Positions 61,601-64,000 of a stretch of DNA of 64,000 nt are shown one piece after another (position 1 is the first letter of the stretch; each line of letters begins with the position of its first letter). The stretch lies in NCBI GenBank assembly GCA_947683625.1, contig CANTUR010000002.1:7286501-7350500 (forward strand), given 5' to 3'. The stretch comes from Mallotus nudiflorus. Its lineage: Eukaryota; Streptophyta; Magnoliopsida; Malpighiales; Euphorbiaceae. Under the pieces are notes generated by a model. That model had not been told where the DNA came from, did no database searches, and saw only the letters and a list, made by a program, of their open reading frames with translations. The position numbers and the translations under genes are program-made.

Positions 61601-61896
61601 CACTGCAGTAGTTGTAAATTAATTTGTGGGATTGTATTTTATTTATGTTAGATATTGCATTATGTGAACTGGATTTGTATTAAAAGATTTATATATATGT
61701 GATGATGAGGATTTGATTTAAATCCAGTTGGTGCATATGCTAATATTATATTTATGATTTTTATTTCCGCTGTATTATATATTGTTATTACTATTGCATG
61801 TTTTATTTTATTTTTTTTAGGCTTGCTACGGATTCCGGATTCGAAAGAATTCCCGTTCCCTAGTGCCGGTCATGGCCCCTGTTTTGGGTCGTGACA
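58692..61896 (+). mobile_element. Solo LTR of a Ty3/gypsy element (3205 bp)
   Basis: TGTAATATCCCGTG...GGGTCGTGACA, flanked by a perfect 5-bp target duplication, CATGA (58687-58691 and 61897-61901). No PBS or pol domain inside. The start TGTAATATCCCG and end GGTCGTGACA, together with a GC-richer 3' third, fit long LTRs of chromovirus (Tekay/Del-like) elements. The short ORFs at 59126-59433 and 60166-60612 have no recognisable domain. A solo LTR arises by recombination between two LTRs of a full element. Confidence 0.85.
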
Positions 61897-62519
61897 CATG
61901 AGTAATAACGACCAATTCCAAATGTTCTCGAGAATTGTCATAACTAGTGTCACCACCATCATCATGGGCAAAGTGAAGTCATGACACACTCATCATAAGT
62001 GGTAATAAACTTATCATAAGTAATGACGACCTCCACTGATTTCCAGAAAATTTATCATTACCAACAATGGAAGCGTCACAACTTATGAAAGCATGCAAAC
62101 TTAAAACTCTACCTTGGCACCCCGACTGTTATGATCAATAATGATTTTTTAATGAGTCATGACAAAGTTGTAAAGTTCTTTATGTTAGAGGTTGAATGGC
62201 TCTTTGTACATTTAATGCACCTCTAATAGCGCTTTTTCTCCATAAGAGTATAAATGCTACTCATAATTAAGCTGGAACAATTGAAGAAAGTTTAGCAAAA
62301 ACCTTAAAATCTATCTTTAAGCATTTATTCTTAAATTTAATCTTCAGTCGCCTAAGATCTTCATCTTTACTCTTTGTAATCCAATCTATCTCAAGAGTGA
62401 TCTTGAGTGTGGGTTGGTAAGTGTTTAATACAATCATACAATAACTCAATAGTGAGATTGAGTGAGTTAGGATTGGAATTTAAACACTTGTAAGCTAAAA
62501 GAATTATTCTTAGCACTTA

Positions 62520-62715
62520 GGTTTGAGTGTGAGCCTTTAAAAAAATATTTGGGTTTGAGTGTGAGCCTTTGAAAAAAGAATTGGGTTTGAGTGTGAGCTT
62601 TGGGAAAACACTTGCAAGCTAAAAGGATTATTCTTTAGCATTTGGGTTTAAGTGTAAGCCTTGGAAAAATACTTAGGTTTGAGTATGAGCCTTAAGAAAA
62701 CACTTGGGTAGCTTT
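62520..62715 (+). repeat. ~33-bp tandem array (five to six copies)
   Basis: Units with GGTTTGAGTGTGAGCCTTTG(A)AAAA repeat with variation, some separated by CACTTGCAAGCTAAAAGGAT. Confidence 0.8.
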
Positions 62716-63010
62716 GATTTAAGCTTGTAAGGGTTTAATATACACTTTGAAGTAGATTGATAGTGGATTAAAACTCTCAACAAGTGGCTGAGGAGATGAC
62801 GTAAGCTTTGAGGGCCAAACCTCTATAAATTCCTTATACTTTTCTTGCTCTTCTTCATCATTATATTGTGCTTTAACTCTATTTTTAGGTTGCTCTTTGT
62901 TGAATAATCAAAATTCACTATCTAGCTCAAAAGCTAATTCACCCCCCTCTTAGTACTTGTGGAATTACAGTTTGCCATAGGAAATCAAGCTTGGTAGTTT
63001 TAAATAGTTA

Positions 63011-63458
63011 TGGTCGCACCCTATTTTTAGGGATTCAGTTATATCACATGTGCTGGTTGCCAACATGACAAAGGTGGTTATCATGATATGTTTAAATGGT
63101 TTCTAAGGCAGTTGGGGATGTCAATTGCCATAATTAGGTAAGGTAAAGCAAAATTGTCCCTTGTAACTTCCAATGTATAACTACCCTATGCATATAGGCA
63201 GTATGTGTGCTTTGAAAAATTATTTAAGAGGAGTCCCATTATTTTATATCTTGATTATTAAGAATAATAATTAGGTTAGGAGTGATTCCCGTAAAGCTTT
63301 GTGTTACTTTAATTCATTAGTATTTGTGCCTTTCTTGTGTTTAAATGAAAAAGCTAAAAATTTGGCTAAGCATTAGACCTGTGTGTGGTTGAACTAAGTA
63401 TGCAAACTTAATTACCTTGTAGGCATAATTACTTTGGGTTAAAATTGACCCTATAACA
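63011..63458 (+). repeat. Putative 5' LTR of a Ty3/gypsy element at the right edge
   Basis: Ends GACCCTATAACA two bases before a tRNA-Met-type PBS. The start (TGGTCGCACCC) is a guess from the TG and the usual LTR length; the partner LTR lies outside the window. Confidence 0.45.
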
Positions 63459-63460
63459 AC

Positions 63461-63473
63461 TAGTATCAAAGCC
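63461..63473 (+). promoter_or_regulatory. Primer binding site of the right-edge gypsy
   Basis: TAGTATCAAAGCC differs by two G-to-A changes from TGGTATCAGAGCC. Confidence 0.7.
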
Positions 63474-63483
63474 TTAGCTGATG

Positions 63484-64000
63484 ATGGTTGGAGGAAATAA
63501 TAAAATCCATGAGCAGGTGGCATAAATTAAGACATTGATTATTGTTATTCTAGAGGTGGAAGATGATAAACCCTTGTTGGACAAACTTGCTAATCTTGAG
63601 ATTAAAATGGAAGGGATCTGCAAGATTTGATTGACAAGGCTATAAAATTTCATAAGGATCATAATGATCTTTATGAAGAATTAACAGTGCTGCGGAGGGT
63701 TATAAGCAGTGCTTTGGAAAGTGGTGAGCTACGATCCAAATTAAAAGTTCCTGAACTTAAGTGCTTCAATGGGATAAGAAGTGCTAACAAACTTGAAATT
63801 TTTTTATAGGATATAGAATAATATTTTATACCTGTAAAGGCACCTGATTAAGAGAAAGTTCTAACAACCAACATATGTCTATCTAGAGATGCCAAACGTT
63901 CGTGGAGAACTCAGTTGGCAGATGACTTGAATGTTGGAAGGCCTAAGATCGATCCTTGGGAATGGCCAAGGAAAGAGATGAATGATCAATTCCTTCTAAA
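63484..64000 (+). pseudogene. gag: Gypsy gag relic (retrotransposon Gag), runs off the right edge
   Basis: From 63627 a frame reads AIKFHKDHNDLYEELTVLRR, then PELKCFNGIRSANKLEIFL, a stop, DIE, a stop, YFIPVKAP, and later WRTQLADDLNVGRPKIDPWE and MNDQFLLK. This is the retrotransposon Gag capsid region of Ty3/gypsy chromoviruses preceded by a short helical segment. Stops at 63807, about 63819 and about 63849 inactivate it. The upstream start (ATG 63484) is separated by a frame change. Confidence 0.8.

Larger units (their letters stand above)
58350..62969 (+). repeat. Old LTR-like repeat interrupted by the solo LTR
   Basis: The DNA on both sides of the solo LTR belongs together. It carries imperfect repeats of GTCATAACTGGTGACAA-type words (58370-58690 and 61897-62060), a TATA-like AAGAGTATAAATGC at 62244, a five-to-six-fold array of a ~33-bp unit (GGTTTGAGTGTGAGCCTT) at 62520-62715, and AAGCTAATTCACCCCCCTCT at 62932, an end motif familiar from SIRE/Tork-like copia LTRs. 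No pol is present. Class assignment is tentative. Confidence 0.35.

Noticed and set aside
58350..62969. Considered as a tandem satellite split by the solo LTR
   Set aside because: Repeated TGGTGACA words are irregularly spaced, and the segment also has LTR-like promoter and end motifs, so an old LTR is the better reading; kept at low confidence.

Overview
The window looks like nuclear DNA from a eudicot plant. It is AT-rich and rich in TA, AAT and TTTA microsatellites. Long intergenic stretches are built from nested LTR retrotransposons, a hAT transposon and MITE-like inserts. GT-AG introns and a plant-specific receptor kinase complete the picture. There are no bacterial operons, CRISPR arrays or phage genes. 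All coordinates and family calls come from reading the sequence by eye and by translation; no database search was run.

Layout from left to right: (1) 1-4183 is the 5' end of a minus-strand Ty1/copia element (LTR, primer binding site, leader with three short repeats, open gag running off the left edge). It inserted into (2) 4184-14360, the decayed right part of a large plus-strand Ty3/gypsy element of Tat type. That element holds an RNase H, a second RNase H-like segment and integrase, then an antisense plant-mobile-domain (PMD) gene, two tandem-repeat arrays and a 3' LTR. A minus-strand LTR-like insert (6834-8426) interrupts it. (3) 15333-30033 is a copia element, closed by matching LTRs and a near-perfect target duplication. 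An Athila-type gypsy (16380-26484) is nested in its gag, with a perfect 5-bp target duplication (CTTCT). The Athila has lost half its 5' LTR, its gag and its protease, but carries two accessory ORFs in the env position. (4) 31214-41128 is another copia relic. It is interrupted near its 3' end by a hAT transposon (33868-40787) with an 8-bp target duplication. The right terminus of the hAT is present as three exact-period 197-bp tandem units.

(5) About 44690-50180 is a gene-fragment cassette. Pieces of an EB1 microtubule end-binding protein, the peroxisomal receptor PEX5, an alkaline/neutral invertase and a small conserved plant protein lie one after another on the minus strand. They keep their splice sites but carry stops and frameshifts, as expected of DNA-level capture by a Helitron or Pack-type transposon. 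(6) 51443-54878 is the only apparently intact host gene: a three-exon LRK10L-type receptor-like kinase of 659 aa, whose DFG motif reads DFR. (7) 54879-64000 is intergenic: MITE-like DNA, a 3.2-kb solo LTR with a perfect CATGA target duplication sitting inside older repeats, and the LTR and gag of another gypsy element at the right edge.

The parts do not form an operon or pathway; they record successive insertions. Most checked in-frame stops in the retroelements fit C-to-T or G-to-A changes, consistent with long-term cytosine methylation. The observations most worth a second look are the four-gene fragment cassette, the antisense PMD gene inside the Tat element, the triplicated hAT terminus, the DFR change in the kinase, and the CATGGCCATG-type motif clusters shared by two gypsy lineages.
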